Positions 52,895-64,000 of a stretch of DNA of 64,000 nt are shown here, in pieces. This stretch comes from Saxidomus purpurata (Eukaryota; Mollusca; Bivalvia; Venerida; Veneridae). The notes below the pieces were generated by a model. That model did not search any database. It worked only from the letters and a program-made list of their open reading frames with translations, and was not told the DNA's origin. Position 1 is the first letter of the stretch; the number at the start of each line of letters is the position of its first letter. Location of the stretch: contig JAFMSR010000003.1 in NCBI GenBank assembly GCA_022818135.1, positions 16,129,760-16,193,759 of the forward strand. The letters are read 5' to 3'. Made by a program: the position numbers and the translations under genes.

Positions 52895-53450
52895 CGACCA
52901 AAGAACATGGATATGTGTCGAACCCCTGTATCAGAGACATGGACCCACGTGTACACAGACAGCTCTGCTATACAAGTTGGTGGTGCTGGTATATTCAACA
53001 TACACACGACAGGTGGGTCAGAGACAGTCTTCATACCAACAGACAAGCACTGTACCAACTATAAAACAGAAATAGAAGCCATCATAGGGCATTGGAGACT
53101 AGGGCGTTCAACAGGTGGTAATCCTAATAGATGTCCTATCAGTCCTGGAAGCCTCGGCTTATGCCAAATTGCCATTCTTGCCAAAAAAATAAAAAACTGG
53201 CCCAACAAAAAGCAGAAAGTGTCCCTTCAATGGATATTCGCAAATTGTGGTGTCCGTGGCAATAACATGGCAGGCCAACTGGCAAAACAAGGAGCTAGAG
53301 GCGATCAGCCATTCAATAGTCACTTTTGAAGAAGAGATCACCGTGGTTACTTGACACAGATGGGAACAAGTCATTGTATTCACGCTTCATATAGGACACA
53401 ATAGACTGTGCTCATGTATGAAAAGTTGAAGCTGCCTCATCATCGGAGTG
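52895..53450 (+). pseudogene. RNase H domain of a non-LTR retrotransposon, decayed
   Basis: Open frame 52907-53329 begins with WTHVYTDSSA (first catalytic Asp) and GGAGIFN, followed by CTNYKTEIEAI (catalytic Glu), then loses the segment expected to hold the next catalytic Asp. It ends with WIFANCGVRGNNMAGQLAKQ, where the usual NEMAD has become NNMAG, losing the last Asp. Beyond the stop, GHNRL and MYEKLKLP motifs continue in shifted frames to about 53450, as in the tail of such retrotransposon proteins. No reverse transcriptase domain is next to it. Not active. Confidence 0.82.
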
Positions 53451-53948
53451 CTCGGAAACGCATAAATATAATTAAATCCTATCAAATTAACCAAATATTT
53501 CATACCTTCTATAAAGTCTGTACAACTTATCTGACATTACAATACAAAACACGCAAACTTGTCTCAGATAAGAGTATCGTTCTAAGATATTAGCGGGACC
53601 CCTATTATCCTACCCGCACACCACTTTTCAGGAACCGGCGACGGTCCTGATTGTCTTTTTATTTTACTCTGTTTTGAGCATTAAGTTGACAGATATTTTC
53701 GATTACGATAACCTAAACTCTGAACACCATTAAACACTGCATGAGCAACACTTGCAAATAACTATATATTGTTAGTAAACGTGTTTAAGTTCTATGTGTA
53801 GTATACACTCCAATTAATTGCAAGTTGATTGTATGAAAACAAACACGGACACAATTTTCTCTGAAGTCTCTTCATGTTTGCTCAACTTTGCTGACTGGCC
53901 TCTTTTTCTGGTAACAAAATATGCCGCACGTACCGCATTAGCAACATG

Positions 53949-53995
53949 TGGGACTCGATAGCTCAGTAGTTAGGGCGTTGGTCCAGCGAGTTAAT
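53949..53995 (+). mobile_element. tRNA-like head fragment (SINE remnant)
   Basis: GGGACTCGATAGCTCAGTAG followed by TTAGGGCGTTGG gives a good A box region, but no B box follows. Probably a 3'-truncated SINE, not a tRNA gene. Confidence 0.55.
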
Positions 53996-55841
53996 AAGGT
54001 ATGGAGCTTTACTAAAATTTCGTATAAACTAAAAACCTCATAATGATTTTTCAACTTTTAAGATAAGTAAATTTTGTGTTTTATCTATTTATCTTCAAGG
54101 GATGGTGAATTTCAGGACTACTGTTTGAGGGTTAAAGCAGGTCTACAATAACATCGAGAGCAGGTTATTCTCTCGTTACATAGTTCTTGTACGGTAGGTC
54201 AATAAACAAAACGGAGCTTAAAACAAAGGGCGAACCGGCATTGGTATGAGACGCCTAAATACATTTCCAAAAACTTACATTATAAGGGTTTTCTTCCGGT
54301 GCTTACCCAAAATCTCACCCACTGCTGAAATGAATTTATGGTAGAAATCAGCCCACAAATCGATTTATACATTGAAATACTTTATGCGCGTATTTGGAGC
54401 GAAGACACCACCCCCACCCCTTTTTGGGCGTTTTAGTGGTCACCGACAAAGTCAGTTTTCACCAAAAAACAGCTCTCATTATTTGTGATCTAACAGGATA
54501 TAAAATTTTTTTGTATGCATCCCTTAGTTTCAGCCAACACAACGGAGGTCCGCAAGTCCTAAAAAATAACCTGCTTCCGTTCGTAACCTATTGGCATTTG
54601 TATTGTTGTACCTTTTACGTCTAATTTACATATAAAGTCTCTCTCAGGGTACTAACATTTACTTTATTTCGTTACTGTCATTCGTGTCGTGCACTTTTAC
54701 CTGGGCAGTTCATGCCGGCTTCCGGGTTTATTCGTACCTAAATAAACTCGTACCTCATTCATCTACCTTGACCTAATTGGTCAATCAGCTCGTACACAAT
54801 TCGTACCATTTGTTTCTAACTTTTGTTTCAACAGAGACATAATTAAACAGGTAAAGTTATATTTTATTACTGCAAATTAGAATGTAATTCCATCATACGG
54901 GCTGTAACGAACATCTGAACTCGAGACGAGAGTTATCATGAACCCTAGTCCAACTCATTGTACGTATGTCGAGATATTGTGTTATTTTTTGTATGGGCAA
55001 TATCTCTCCTCTCATGAACCCATGACGAAATTACAACTCAAATATTTACGTGGCCTTGTACCGCTAGATACGATAACCATTGAAATTTTAGTAGATCTTC
55101 AATCAATACAACCATAAAAACTGTTCCAGTAAATATTTTGAAAAGTATTTCATAGACAACTTTTGAAGTCCTAAAATATTTAACATGCATACAGTATGTA
55201 AGAAGTCCACATCACCCAACTATACAAGTAATCAGCCACTTTTTGCACCAGAATTGTAGCACTTTTATTTTCACTTTCCATGTACTTTTAATGTAAAATA
55301 AGCAAAGCCTCTTGAGCAAAAAAGTGTAAGTCTTATTTTGATAAAAAGTAGGTATTTTTAACAAGGGAACACTATATGTAGGACTTTCACAGCAATTCAT
55401 TAAATATTTTTTACTAAATTTATATAAATCTTAGTTTCTGTTCATAAATTTTTTAAAGCCTGATAGGGCAATAAAAGCTTGGTTGGGCTTTAAAGCCCAA
55501 TCGGGGCAATGTTACTAGCCTTATAAATACAGCATACTTTTTCCTGTATTTGTTGCTAAATAACTATGGTAAAAGAACGCGCTAGAAGATCATACTACAG
55601 TGATGAGGAAACACAGTAGACCAAAACATCGACAAATACATCATTTTCAATGCCCAGAGGTCTGTGCATGGGTTTGGTTTCATCAAAATTATACAGTTTC
55701 GTCAACTTAACTATACTGAAAGGATAAAGAAATGCAGGGTAAACATTTGAGGTGATTTTAAGTGATGTGTTTGATAATATATACAATATTTTATATGAGT
55801 ATAAAAAACCCATTTTTAATCAACAAATTACCAAAATGTCA
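53996..55841. other. No gene recognised
   Basis: AT-rich DNA with short chance frames. A small palindrome (TTGGGCTTTAAAGCCCAA) lies at about 55483-55500. Confidence 0.5.
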
Positions 55842-56147
55842 TTAGATTTTGACCAATAATTCATTAGTAATTGAAGCACATTTAACGGTACCCCCCAATA
55901 TCACAAAGTGAAATCGTCTGACTCGTCCCGATCGAGGTCGGTCGGAAACCTTTCCAGTTTCTCTCAAACTACGGACAAGACGTTCTATGGTGGAAACATT
56001 CACACTGAACTGCATAGCGAACGTTGTTGTTTCCTCTGACCTTGCATAAGCCATGCAATAGCCTGACCCCTCTGAACTTCTGTCAGCTGTCAGCTTCAAA
56101 TTCAATGTAAATAGCGGAAAGCGATGTGTATACTTCAAGAGTATCAA
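55842..56147 (-). pseudogene. Tc1/mariner-type transposase, N-terminal HTH fragment
   Basis: The 101-codon frame has a region resembling the DNA-binding domain of Tc1-like transposases: LTADRSSEG, then a helix-turn-helix FAMQFSVNVSTIERLVRSL and RETGKVSDRPRSGRVRR, the typical linker. The catalytic DDE domain is absent; sequence after GRVRR is unrelated. It is a deletion remnant, mobilisable at most if its ends survive, which I could not show. Confidence 0.8.
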
Positions 56148-56505
56148 GTGGTATGACCAGATGTTTCGACAAACTTGTCATCATTATTCTGCACATGTTT
56201 TTTTGCTTTTTATCACTTTCTCTATGTTGCATGGTGCAATACACGGTTGAGTGACGTTAGGCACCGGTTTGAGTGACAAGTGACCAAGATAATCTTCTGA
56301 CCAGCTTTTCATAATTCTAGGCCAATCATTAAAAAAATTGTTGCATATATTGTTACCCTGCGTATCTTTATCCTTTCAGTATAGATTCTGTGTGTTCAAT
56401 TTAGGTAGTGCTCTGAAACATTTTTACTTCATTTTCTCATTACAAAAGTTCGAGGTTGACAGTGAATAGTTATGGTCAGTCTGTGGACGCAACAATTTAC
56501 GCATA

Positions 56506-56618
56506 CCTTTTTAAGTGTTTCTGCTAGAACGTTTTTTGTTTTGGATGACGCATAAAAAGGGCAGGACAACGTTGCGTCATCCAAAACCAAAATGTACTAG
56601 CAGAAACACTTAAAAAGG
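56506..56618. repeat. 113 bp hairpin (small foldback/MITE)
   Basis: The left arm CCTTTTTAAGTGTTTCTGCT and GTTTTGGATGACGC pairs with GCGTCATCCAAAAC and AGCAGAAACACTTAAAAAGG on the right. Arms are about 45 bp with few mismatches and the loop about 22 bp. No coding capacity. Confidence 0.88.
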
Positions 56619-57035
56619 CCTCGATCAAAGGCCCTTACTGCCACTGCGCCCATTTTACTTACAACTAAAGTGCCAATATGCCCTCGATACACGCATGTGC
56701 CCGCAAAATTTAATCAACTATCCAAAACAGTGTCTCAGATGTGTGCTCTGCCTCTCGACAATCCTTAGAATAAAAGTGTCAACACATCCTCTAATACACA
56801 CCGTGTCCGAGGATGGGAAAGGCCAATCTGATTTACATTTTGTTTTGAGGTCCCCTCCTCAGGATCTAGAAATCAAATAGAGCTGAAATATATCATATTA
56901 ACAAAGCTCTAATAGGAGTGATCGCCGTGATGTCACATTGCAATTTTGATAAGATTGCTGGTGGGCAATAACAGTTGTGTTTGCGATGTTTGTGTATCGG
57001 AAAGAAATTTTCGAATTTTATAACTTTTTAGCTCA
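56619..57035. other. Nothing recognised
   Basis: Spacer between the hairpin and the next element; open frames show no domain. Confidence 0.5.
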
Positions 57036-57455
57036 CCTGGCACAAAGTGCCAGAGTGAGCTATTAGGATCGCATTCCGTCCGGCGTACGTTGTACGTCCG
57101 TCCGTCCACCATTTCCTTCAAACGACATCTCCTCTGAAACCACTGGGCCAATGTTGATGAGACTTTGCAGGGATGTTCCTTGCATGAAGCTCTATCAAAG
57201 TTGTTCAAAGAATTCCATTCCATGCAGACCTCTGGTTGCTATGGCAACAAATAGGAAAAACTTTAAAAATCCAAGATTGTTCAAATTATGCCCCTGGGGT
57301 CAAAATTGACCTTGCCCGGGGGGGATCATTTGTTTTACAAAGGCGTATAATAGGAAAACTTATTTGGCATATAACATTATCTAGTGATCTTCCACCAGGC
57401 AAGTGGACTTGTACCAAAGTGAGCGATATAGGACCATCTTAGCCCTCTTGTTTCA
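57036..57455 (+). mobile_element. Hairpin-ended element, short form
   Basis: Opens with the hairpin TAGCTCACCTGGCACAAAGT / GCCAGAGTGAGCTA, then CGTCCGTCCGTCC, CATCTCCTCTGAAACCACTG, and closes with GTGAGCGATATAGGACCATC and CTTAGCCCTCTTG. It has both ends but at most one core unit. Same family and orientation as 58514-60450. Confidence 0.85.
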
Positions 57456-58513
57456 ATTGTTCTTGATAATTTTGAGTCACATCTTACAAACTACACTGTA
57501 CTTATATTTGATGAATCGGTACTTAACAAAACCACAGCTCTCTATATTACAAATTATAGTTCAACTTAAACAAGTAATCATACACATAACTAAGTGTGTA
57601 ACCTTTAGTGATAATTGAAGTATTCGGGCAGCAGGCTTGATATTAACAGATAAAGAGGCTTACCCTTTGAAAACTAAGGTTTTTGTTATACGTATCTAAA
57701 ACCCAGGGTTAATCCATAACATAGAAAGTTGCTACTAGATTCTTAGCAATTTACCACTATTCTCAGCCTTATTATTTAAGACAATTGCCTAACCTAAATT
57801 GAACACAGATTTTTATTAGTTTGTGTAGCAAACAAATTTACTTACCGTTTTCCGAAGCCTATTCCTTAAGTACCAAATCTGAAAGTAGCTCCAGCACGTC
57901 AATCAGCATATAATTCCAAATTATGAGTCTTCATTTGAAACCATTTGGGCAATGCAGACATGAAAGTGGTTTAAATATATAACGTTATAAACTCCTGCAG
58001 CATCAGCTAAATTTTGTAAACATAACTAAAGTAAACTGTTTTCGAATAAGAAACGCGGATGTATTTCATTTAACAATGATGCGTAAAAATAAGGGACCAT
58101 TTACTATATATATATGTATATACACCCTATAGAAATAGTTCTGATTTCTTAACCCACCGGTCATTTCTTCAACCTTGTGCGGAAAGAAAACATATGTTTT
58201 GGAGTTTCTGTGACAACAAAATGTCTAACCTTATCCTCATTTTAAAGAATGAAATATTTTGAACAGCCAGGAATATTTACGCGCATGTTTACACATTCTC
58301 TTTTTACGATTATATCCATCCATTCATAAATTTTATTCAATGCGCGGCAAGGGACGTAATTATAAATTTCCGTATTGCTGATATGTTTATTCTGCGGACC
58401 TGGCGTGAGCTAGTCTGCATTCCTACATGTATTAGAAATACACGTGAGCACTTTAAGCAGAAACGTTGCTCTCGATGTTTAAATGATATGTTATATTTCA
58501 TAGGTGGTGATTG
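57456..58513. other. Spacer between two related elements
   Basis: AT-rich, no gene recognised. A TA microsatellite lies at 58105-58123. Confidence 0.5.
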
Positions 58514-60450
58514 TTAGCTCACCTGGCTATGCCAGGGTGAGCTTTTCTGATCGATGATTGTCCGTCGTCCGTCCGTCGTCCATCAACATTTTGATTCAAA
58601 TGACATCTCCTCTGAAACCTCTAGGCCAATGTTGATAAAACTATGCAGGAATGTTCCTTGCATGAAGCTCTACCAAAATTGTTCAAAGAATTCCATTCCA
58701 TGCAGAACTCTGGTTGCTATGGCAACAAATAGGAAAAACTTTTAAAATCTTCTTCTCTGAAACCACAAGGCCTAGAGCTTAGATATTTAGCATGTAACAT
58801 TGTCTAGTGGACCTCTACCAAGATTGTTCAAATTATGACCCCGGGTCAAAATTGACCCCCCCGACCCCCCCCGCTGGGCCCTTAGTTTTGCATAGGAATT
58901 TAGAGGGAAAACTTTAAAAATCTTCTTCTCTGAAACCACAGGCCTGAGCTAAATATATGGCATGTAGCATTGTCTAGTAGACTCTCTACCAAGTTGTTAA
59001 AATTATGACCCCGGGTCAAAATTGACCCCCACCGGGGTCACTTAGTTTTGCATAGGAATATATAGGAAAACTTAAAATCTTCTTCTCTGAAACCACAAGG
59101 CCTAGAGCTTAGATATTTGGCATGTAGCATTGGCTAGTGGACCTCTACCAAGATTGTTCAAATTATGAGCCCCGGATCAAAATTCTTTTCTGATCGATGA
59201 TTGTCCGTCGTCCGTCAACATTTTGATTCAAATTACATCTCCTCTGAAACCTCTAGGCTAATGATGATAAAACTATGCAGGAATGTTCCTTGCATGAAGC
59301 TCTACCAAGATTGTTCAAAGAATTCCATTCAATGCAGAACCCCGGTTGCTGTGGCAACAATAGGAAAATCTTTAAAATCTTCTTCTCTGAAACCACAAGC
59401 CTAGAGCTTAGATATTTGCTGTAGCATTGTCTAGGGACCTCTATCAGTTGTTCAAATTATGACCCCCGCCCAAAATTCCCCCCCCCCCGGGGGCCCCCCC
59501 CTGACCCCCCCCCAAAACCCCCCCCCCCCCGGGTTTGCATAGGCATATATAGGAAAACTTCAAAATCTTCTTCTTGAAACCGCAGGCAGAAGAATTTGGC
59601 ATGTAGCATTGTCTTGTGGACGCACCATTGTTCAAATTATGACCCCCGGAAAGTACCCTGGTCATTTAGTTTTGCATTGGAATATATAGGAAAAACTTTA
59701 AAAATCTTCTTCTCTGAAACCACAAGGACTAGAGCTTAGATATTTGGCATGTAGCATTGGCTGGTAGGCCTCTACCAAGATTGTTCAAATTATGCCCCGG
59801 ATCAAAATTGACCCCACACGGGGGGGTCACTTAGTTTTACATAGGCTTATGTAGGAAAAACTTTAAAAATCTTCTCTGAAACCACAAGGCCAAGAGCTTA
59901 GATATTTGGAAGGTAGCATTGGTTAGTGGACCTCTACCAAGAATGTTCAAATTATGACCCTCGGATCAAAATTGAATCCGCACGGGGGGTCACTTAGTTT
60001 AACATAGGCTTATATAGTAAAAACTTTAAAAATCTTCTTCTTTGAAACCACAAGACCTAGAGCTTAGATATTTGGCATGTAGCATTGGCTAGTGGACCTC
60101 TACCAAGATTGTTCAAATTATGACCCCCGGGTCAAAATTGACCCCCCACTGGGGGTCACTTAGTTTTACATAGGCTTATATAGGGAAAACTTTAAAAATA
60201 TTTTTCTCTGAAACCACAAGGCCTAGAGCTTAGATATTTGGCATGTAGCATTGCCTAGTAGACTTCTTCAAAGTTTGTTCAAATTATGCCCCTGGGGTCA
60301 TAATTGACCTTGCCTGGGGGGGGGTCATTTATTTTACAAAGGTGTATAATAGGAAAACTTATTTGGTTTATAACATTATCTAGTGATCTTCCACCAGGCA
60401 AGTGGACTTGTACCAAGGTGAGTGATATAGGGCCATCTTGGCCCTCTTGT
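58514..60450 (+). mobile_element. Hairpin-ended element, expanded form with about nine core units
   Basis: Opens with TAGCTCACCTGGCTATGCCA / GGGTGAGCTTTT and a GTCCGTCC tract, closes with GGTGAGTGATATAGGGCCAT and CTTGGCCCTCTTG. The core unit (about 150-175 bp) contains TCTTCTCTGAAACCACAAGG, AGAGCTTAGATATTTGGCAT and CTAGTGGACCTCTACCAAGA, seen near 58748, 58925, 59083, 59382, 59570, 59707, 59865, 60027 and 60190. A second partial head (GATGATTGTCCGTCGTCCGT) at 59197 suggests an internal duplication. A C/G homopolymer stretch lies at 59461-59533. Confidence 0.85.
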
Positions 60451-61147
60451 TTAAATACATATCAATGACTGCAGAAAAATATTTGAACATCGTTATGTCC
60501 TGGTCTGAACCATATTCATTCTAAAAATGTATATTGTAGCATCATAGATACACATTATTACTTTGTAGGTCCACACAATGATTTGAGCTCCTTGTTGATC
60601 GGCGTTATTACCTGCTCGTTTGTCTTATCGAAGCGCCTAAACTACTAACTAGCTGCTTGATCAGTGTCTGATTTTAGACAGTAGAACTGTAGGTGAAAAC
60701 ATTTTGTTTAGTATATTGAAAATCCCTGCTGTCTATGTGTCCTGGAAATAGAAACAGTGACAATTCGATCCAAAATACGATTTATAACTGTTGCATTCTG
60801 TTCATACCATTCTGTTCATACCTTATTACCAACTGGTATAGCCTTCACTAATGAAGTGCTGATGAAAGACTTCACAGAAATAGCTGTTACAACAAAACAA
60901 AGGACAAATATTTTAATTACACAAACAAATCCAGCATCTTCAGCGCTTTGATTTAAACCTCTTTTCACAACCTGGAAAATATGATTTATTATGTGTTCTG
61001 TTGCTTTCTATGTGTTCTGTTGCTTTCTACACTTCAGGTATCTCACAAAAGGCAGAGAAAACACCACCACAGTAGTAAATAAAACAGTTCAGAAAAAGGA
61101 AAATGTCTGTAGGTTCATTACTTTTGTGTCTAGGAAATTAACATCAT
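60451..61147. other. Upstream flank or 5' UTR of the plus-strand gene
   Basis: No coding sequence recognised. TTTTGTGTCTAG just before GAAATTAACATCATATGG resembles a 3' splice site, so a 5' UTR exon may lie further upstream. A 19 bp direct repeat (TGTGTTCTGTTGCTTTCTA) occurs near 60994-61028. Confidence 0.4.
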
Positions 61148-64000
61148 ATGGTACTTGCTATGGCTGATGACCAGTTAGATCCATTGAAGGAGGAGGACCG
61201 TAGAGTCCGTAACACAACATCCCAGTTCTTACGGTCTTTTTCTGTTCTTAGTGATGGTTCAGATTTTTGTGAACTAGATGAGCCTGATACACCAGGGGAT
61301 TTGTTCGATGCTTCAGATGGATTTTTCCATCATACATCTACATCTGGCACCAGTGTTGAAACGGGGCATGGCACTGATTGGTCAGGTAATATTTTATTGC
61401 CACATTAATTTTTAGCTCACCTGACCACAAAGTGGTCATGGTGAGCTTTTAGGATTGTTAAATGTCCAGAGGCGTAGCTTGAAAAAAATGAAAGTGCTGG
61501 CACTTATTTTGTAGCGGGATTCAGGATGCTCCCCCGAAAATTTTTAAATCCCATATCGCTACAGCTGCATTCTGACGTATCCTGGGGTATATTTTAGTGG
61601 AAAATAAAGAGACTATGTTTATGAATTTGGCCAGTTATCAGTTATCTTTAAACTCACGCCCTCATAAAACACAAGCACTTATCAAAATAAAAACAATTAG
61701 ATTTAAAAAGTTTCGTACTTTATTTAGAAAACTTGTTGGGGAAGGCATAAAACGTCCATTGTCTTGCACACTTTTGCATTTCCGCAGGCTAAAAGTTTTA
61801 AGTCACTATCATTACTGTGTATATGTGCGACAGTTTGGGGAGAGGGGGGGGGGGGGAGGAGTGTCACCAAAGGAAATCCATGGAGGCCTGAACAATGCAC
61901 CTAGTAATAATTTTCCTCCAGATTCAGCTGTAAAGAAATAGGCTGCTGAATTCATATGGCAATGAATGATAAAATAACATGTTGCTAATACTATAGTCCC
62001 TCCAGCTCATTTTTTCTGATGTCTTTCACATGCACAAACTTTTAGCAAGATAGGTTCTGTTAATGATAATGCCAGACAAACAATTGAGACAACTGAATCT
62101 TTCCAAAGAGCTTTTGAGACATTTTCAACAAAACCCAGAAAATGTCTCGTGAGAATTGTGACGCAGGATGTGAAATGGGTCCAACATTCAAAGTGGAAAC
62201 ATCTAAGGGGTCCTAAGATTCTTACACGTGTATTTAGAAGTCTAGTAGAACTATACACTTCCGCATGTGTGCATCAATTAATTTCAAAGCCAACTTTGAG
62301 TCGACTTTAAATGAATTGAATTGAATGTTTGCCTTCAAGTTGATTAAATCTTGCCTGACTGTTAAAAAGCCACTCATTAAGCTACAGATGATATTTTCGT
62401 TATCAGACTAAAATTAACCAAAAATATGTATGAAGTCGCGATTCAATCTAATTGAAAATGTTTGGCAATAGTTATTCATTTGACATATTCGTAGTAGAGA
62501 CTTCAATACATCCCATAAGCCACCCACTTGCACAGTATACCTCTGTTGTTTTAATAGCTTCAGAACTATCCGAAACATATCAGAATTTAAACATATAGAA
62601 TTGGTTTAACATAGATATCCTTTATAAGGCATTTTTCTTATAAGTATTCTAAAGAACGGAAACAGAAAATAAGTATTTTGCAATAAAGTAAAATATAGTT
62701 ATTTTGCTATAAACAAATTCCTGATATTTTTACAGAAATGGAAACTATATCAGATTTGTATAAAATACTCCAGGTGTATTCATGTATACCAGTACCAATA
62801 ATTTGAGTGTCATACTGTCAGAATTCCAATAAGTAGGAATCAGTCATAGTTTATTACAGCAGCTGTAATCTTTAGATGCTTTCCTGTTACAGGTGTTATG
62901 ATGGAGAGTCCAGCCAATGTAGATCTTGAAGTGCAACCTCCTTTAGGTAACCCACCATATTTAATTTCATAATCAAGTGTTGTTGACTAAATAATGCTTA
63001 CGAGAAGCTTACTTGAGTGGAGCTTTGTAAACTGATATTTGTCTTGCAACCAGAACAGGCCCTCATCAGATCTATGCAGTCTCATCTGAATACACTTTGC
63101 CCTTAACGGTCATAGGTTTTTGTTGAGTGGGGCTCAGTTATACATTGTAGTACAGTTGTTGAGGGGCATCTAAAGATGTCAGATGTGTTTATACTTTGAC
63201 CTGGAGAAATTGTCTGTTTAAGATTACAAAATAATAAATGTAGTTTGTAAAGAGAAAATAATAAGAATAGGCTTTCATTTTATGTTTTCCAGTGAATTAT
63301 AGAGTTTTCTCAATGAAATAAAAGTGATAATCCAAAATTTTAAAACTGAATTACCATTTTGATTATGACCTCGAAGGGTGGCATGTTAAAATGGCACCGT
63401 CCGTCCTTCTGTGCGTCCACCCTTACATTTTTTCGTGTCTGGGCTGTAACTTTGTCATGCATTGAAGGATTTTGAATTAACTTGACACAAATGTTCTGCA
63501 CATTAAGACAGTGTGTGGCGTGCAAGACCCATGTCCCTACCTCAAAGGTCAAGGTCACACTTAGAGTTTGATGGTAATGGAATCCTCTATATATATGCAC
63601 AAATTTGTGTCCGGACTCGTGAATGCGCCACTCATGAAAATATCACTTTTGGTGCCCACTCGGTGAAATTATAACGTGATATTACACTAAAACCAACAGT
63701 TATCCTCTATGTAATGTGTTTTAAAAGGACATGTCATATAAATGAAACTGATCTATCTCTTTATAGGTGATTAGCATTATATTCAGTGTTCCATATAGAA
63801 CAATCTCTAATATTTCGGTCAGTCAGTTATATAGACCAGACAACCCTGATAAGAATGATCTCCAATCTGTCTGGAAATGTGTCAGTACTTTTGTAGACTA
63901 CAAATGGTAACTTTGTGAAACAGCGCATAATAGAACTTCTCTTTTTCTCACAGTTACAGCAGAAGAGAGTGATGACAAAACTGTCACTGTTAAGATACTC
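61148..64000 (+). CDS. Unidentified protein, first three coding exons (3' end outside window)
   Basis: Exons 61148-61385, 62893-62946 and 63954-64000 (cut by the window) join in consistent phase with GT-AG introns. The first exon encodes about 79 residues: MADDQLDPLKEEDRRVRN, then an SFSVLSDGSDFCELDEPDTP stretch rich in Asp, Glu and Ser, then a Ser/Thr-Gly tail. The next exon gives VMMESPANVDLEVQPPL and the third TAEESDDKTVTVKIL. Either Met1 or the Met 12 bases later (better start context, followed by ADDQ) may be used. The product is acidic and looks disordered; no signal peptide or membrane segment is seen. I do not recognise the family. The DDKTVTVKIL piece might open a folded domain, but that is a guess. 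Introns contain the repeat pieces at 61413-61450 and 63355-63715. Confidence 0.7.
61413..61450 (+). mobile_element. Terminal hairpin of a satellite element
   Basis: TAGCTCACCTGACCACAAAG and TGGTCATGGTGAGCTTTT form a hairpin identical in layout to the heads at 57036 and 58514. The rest of the element is missing. In the first intron of the plus-strand gene. Confidence 0.75.
63355..63565. mobile_element. Fragment of another tandem-core repeat
   Basis: Contains CCGTCCGTCCTTCTGTGCGT, CTGTAACTTTGTCATGCATT and AAGGTCAAGGTCACACTTAG, the kind of head and unit seen in the other satellite elements here. In the second intron of the plus-strand gene. Confidence 0.55.
63605..63715. mobile_element. Fragment of the same foldback element
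   Basis: Contains ATATCACTTTTGGTGCCCAC and ATAACGTGATATTACAC, as at 27450-27500. It lies in the second intron of the plus-strand gene. Confidence 0.75.

Noticed and set aside
61597..61941. 114-codon frame in the first intron of the plus-strand gene
   Set aside because: Contains a poly-G run and no recognised domain; splice phases of the neighbouring exons do not need it.

Overview
This is eukaryotic, intron-rich, AT-rich DNA. The spliced gene structure, the tRNA-derived SINEs and above all the many hairpin-ended repeats with a core of about 145 bp tandem units point to a mollusc, most likely a bivalve. That assignment rests on repeat style and on one protein, so the species cannot be named. 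The window holds no prokaryotic operons, rRNA genes or CRISPR arrays.

The main gene, on the minus strand, is a complete p90 ribosomal S6 kinase (RSK, RPS6KA family). I could join 21 exons from 39225 down to 13217, all with compatible phases. They sum to 2211 nt, which is 736 codons plus a stop, the normal family length. It has the usual two kinase domains, the hydrophobic-motif linker, the ERK-type activation loop, the ERK docking motif and a PDZ-type C-terminus. Intron 11 uses a GC donor. A short CpG-containing promoter region with ETS-, E2F- and YY1-like motifs lies just upstream of the start codon. The two largest introns (intron 6, 9.1 kb; intron 1, 4.7 kb) are filled with mobile-element debris and minisatellites.

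The right end, on the plus strand, carries the first three coding exons of a second gene (61148 to beyond 64000). Its product is acidic and Ser/Thr-rich and I do not recognise it.

Layout: 1-9.9 kb, repeats and unassigned flank; 9.93-11.32 kb, a pearl-like element with eight 146 bp repeats; 13.2-39.2 kb, RSK; 40.0-41.65 kb, an element with inverted ends and 104 bp repeats; 42.9-43.8 kb, a broken LINE reverse transcriptase; 44.1-46.0 kb, a 30 bp satellite of about 60 units; 46.04-46.26 kb, a foldback element; 47.75-47.91 kb, a SINE; 48-52.9 kb, little recognisable; 52.9-53.45 kb, a broken RNase H; 55.8-56.15 kb, a Tc1-type transposase fragment; 56.5 kb, a 113 bp hairpin; 57.0-60.45 kb, one hairpin-ended element in a short and an expanded form; 61.1-64 kb, the second gene. 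I found no obviously new biological system. The best leads are the arrays of donor-like splice motifs inside RSK, the shared hairpin termini on unrelated satellite cores, and a nested insertion whose uninterrupted relative is also in the window.
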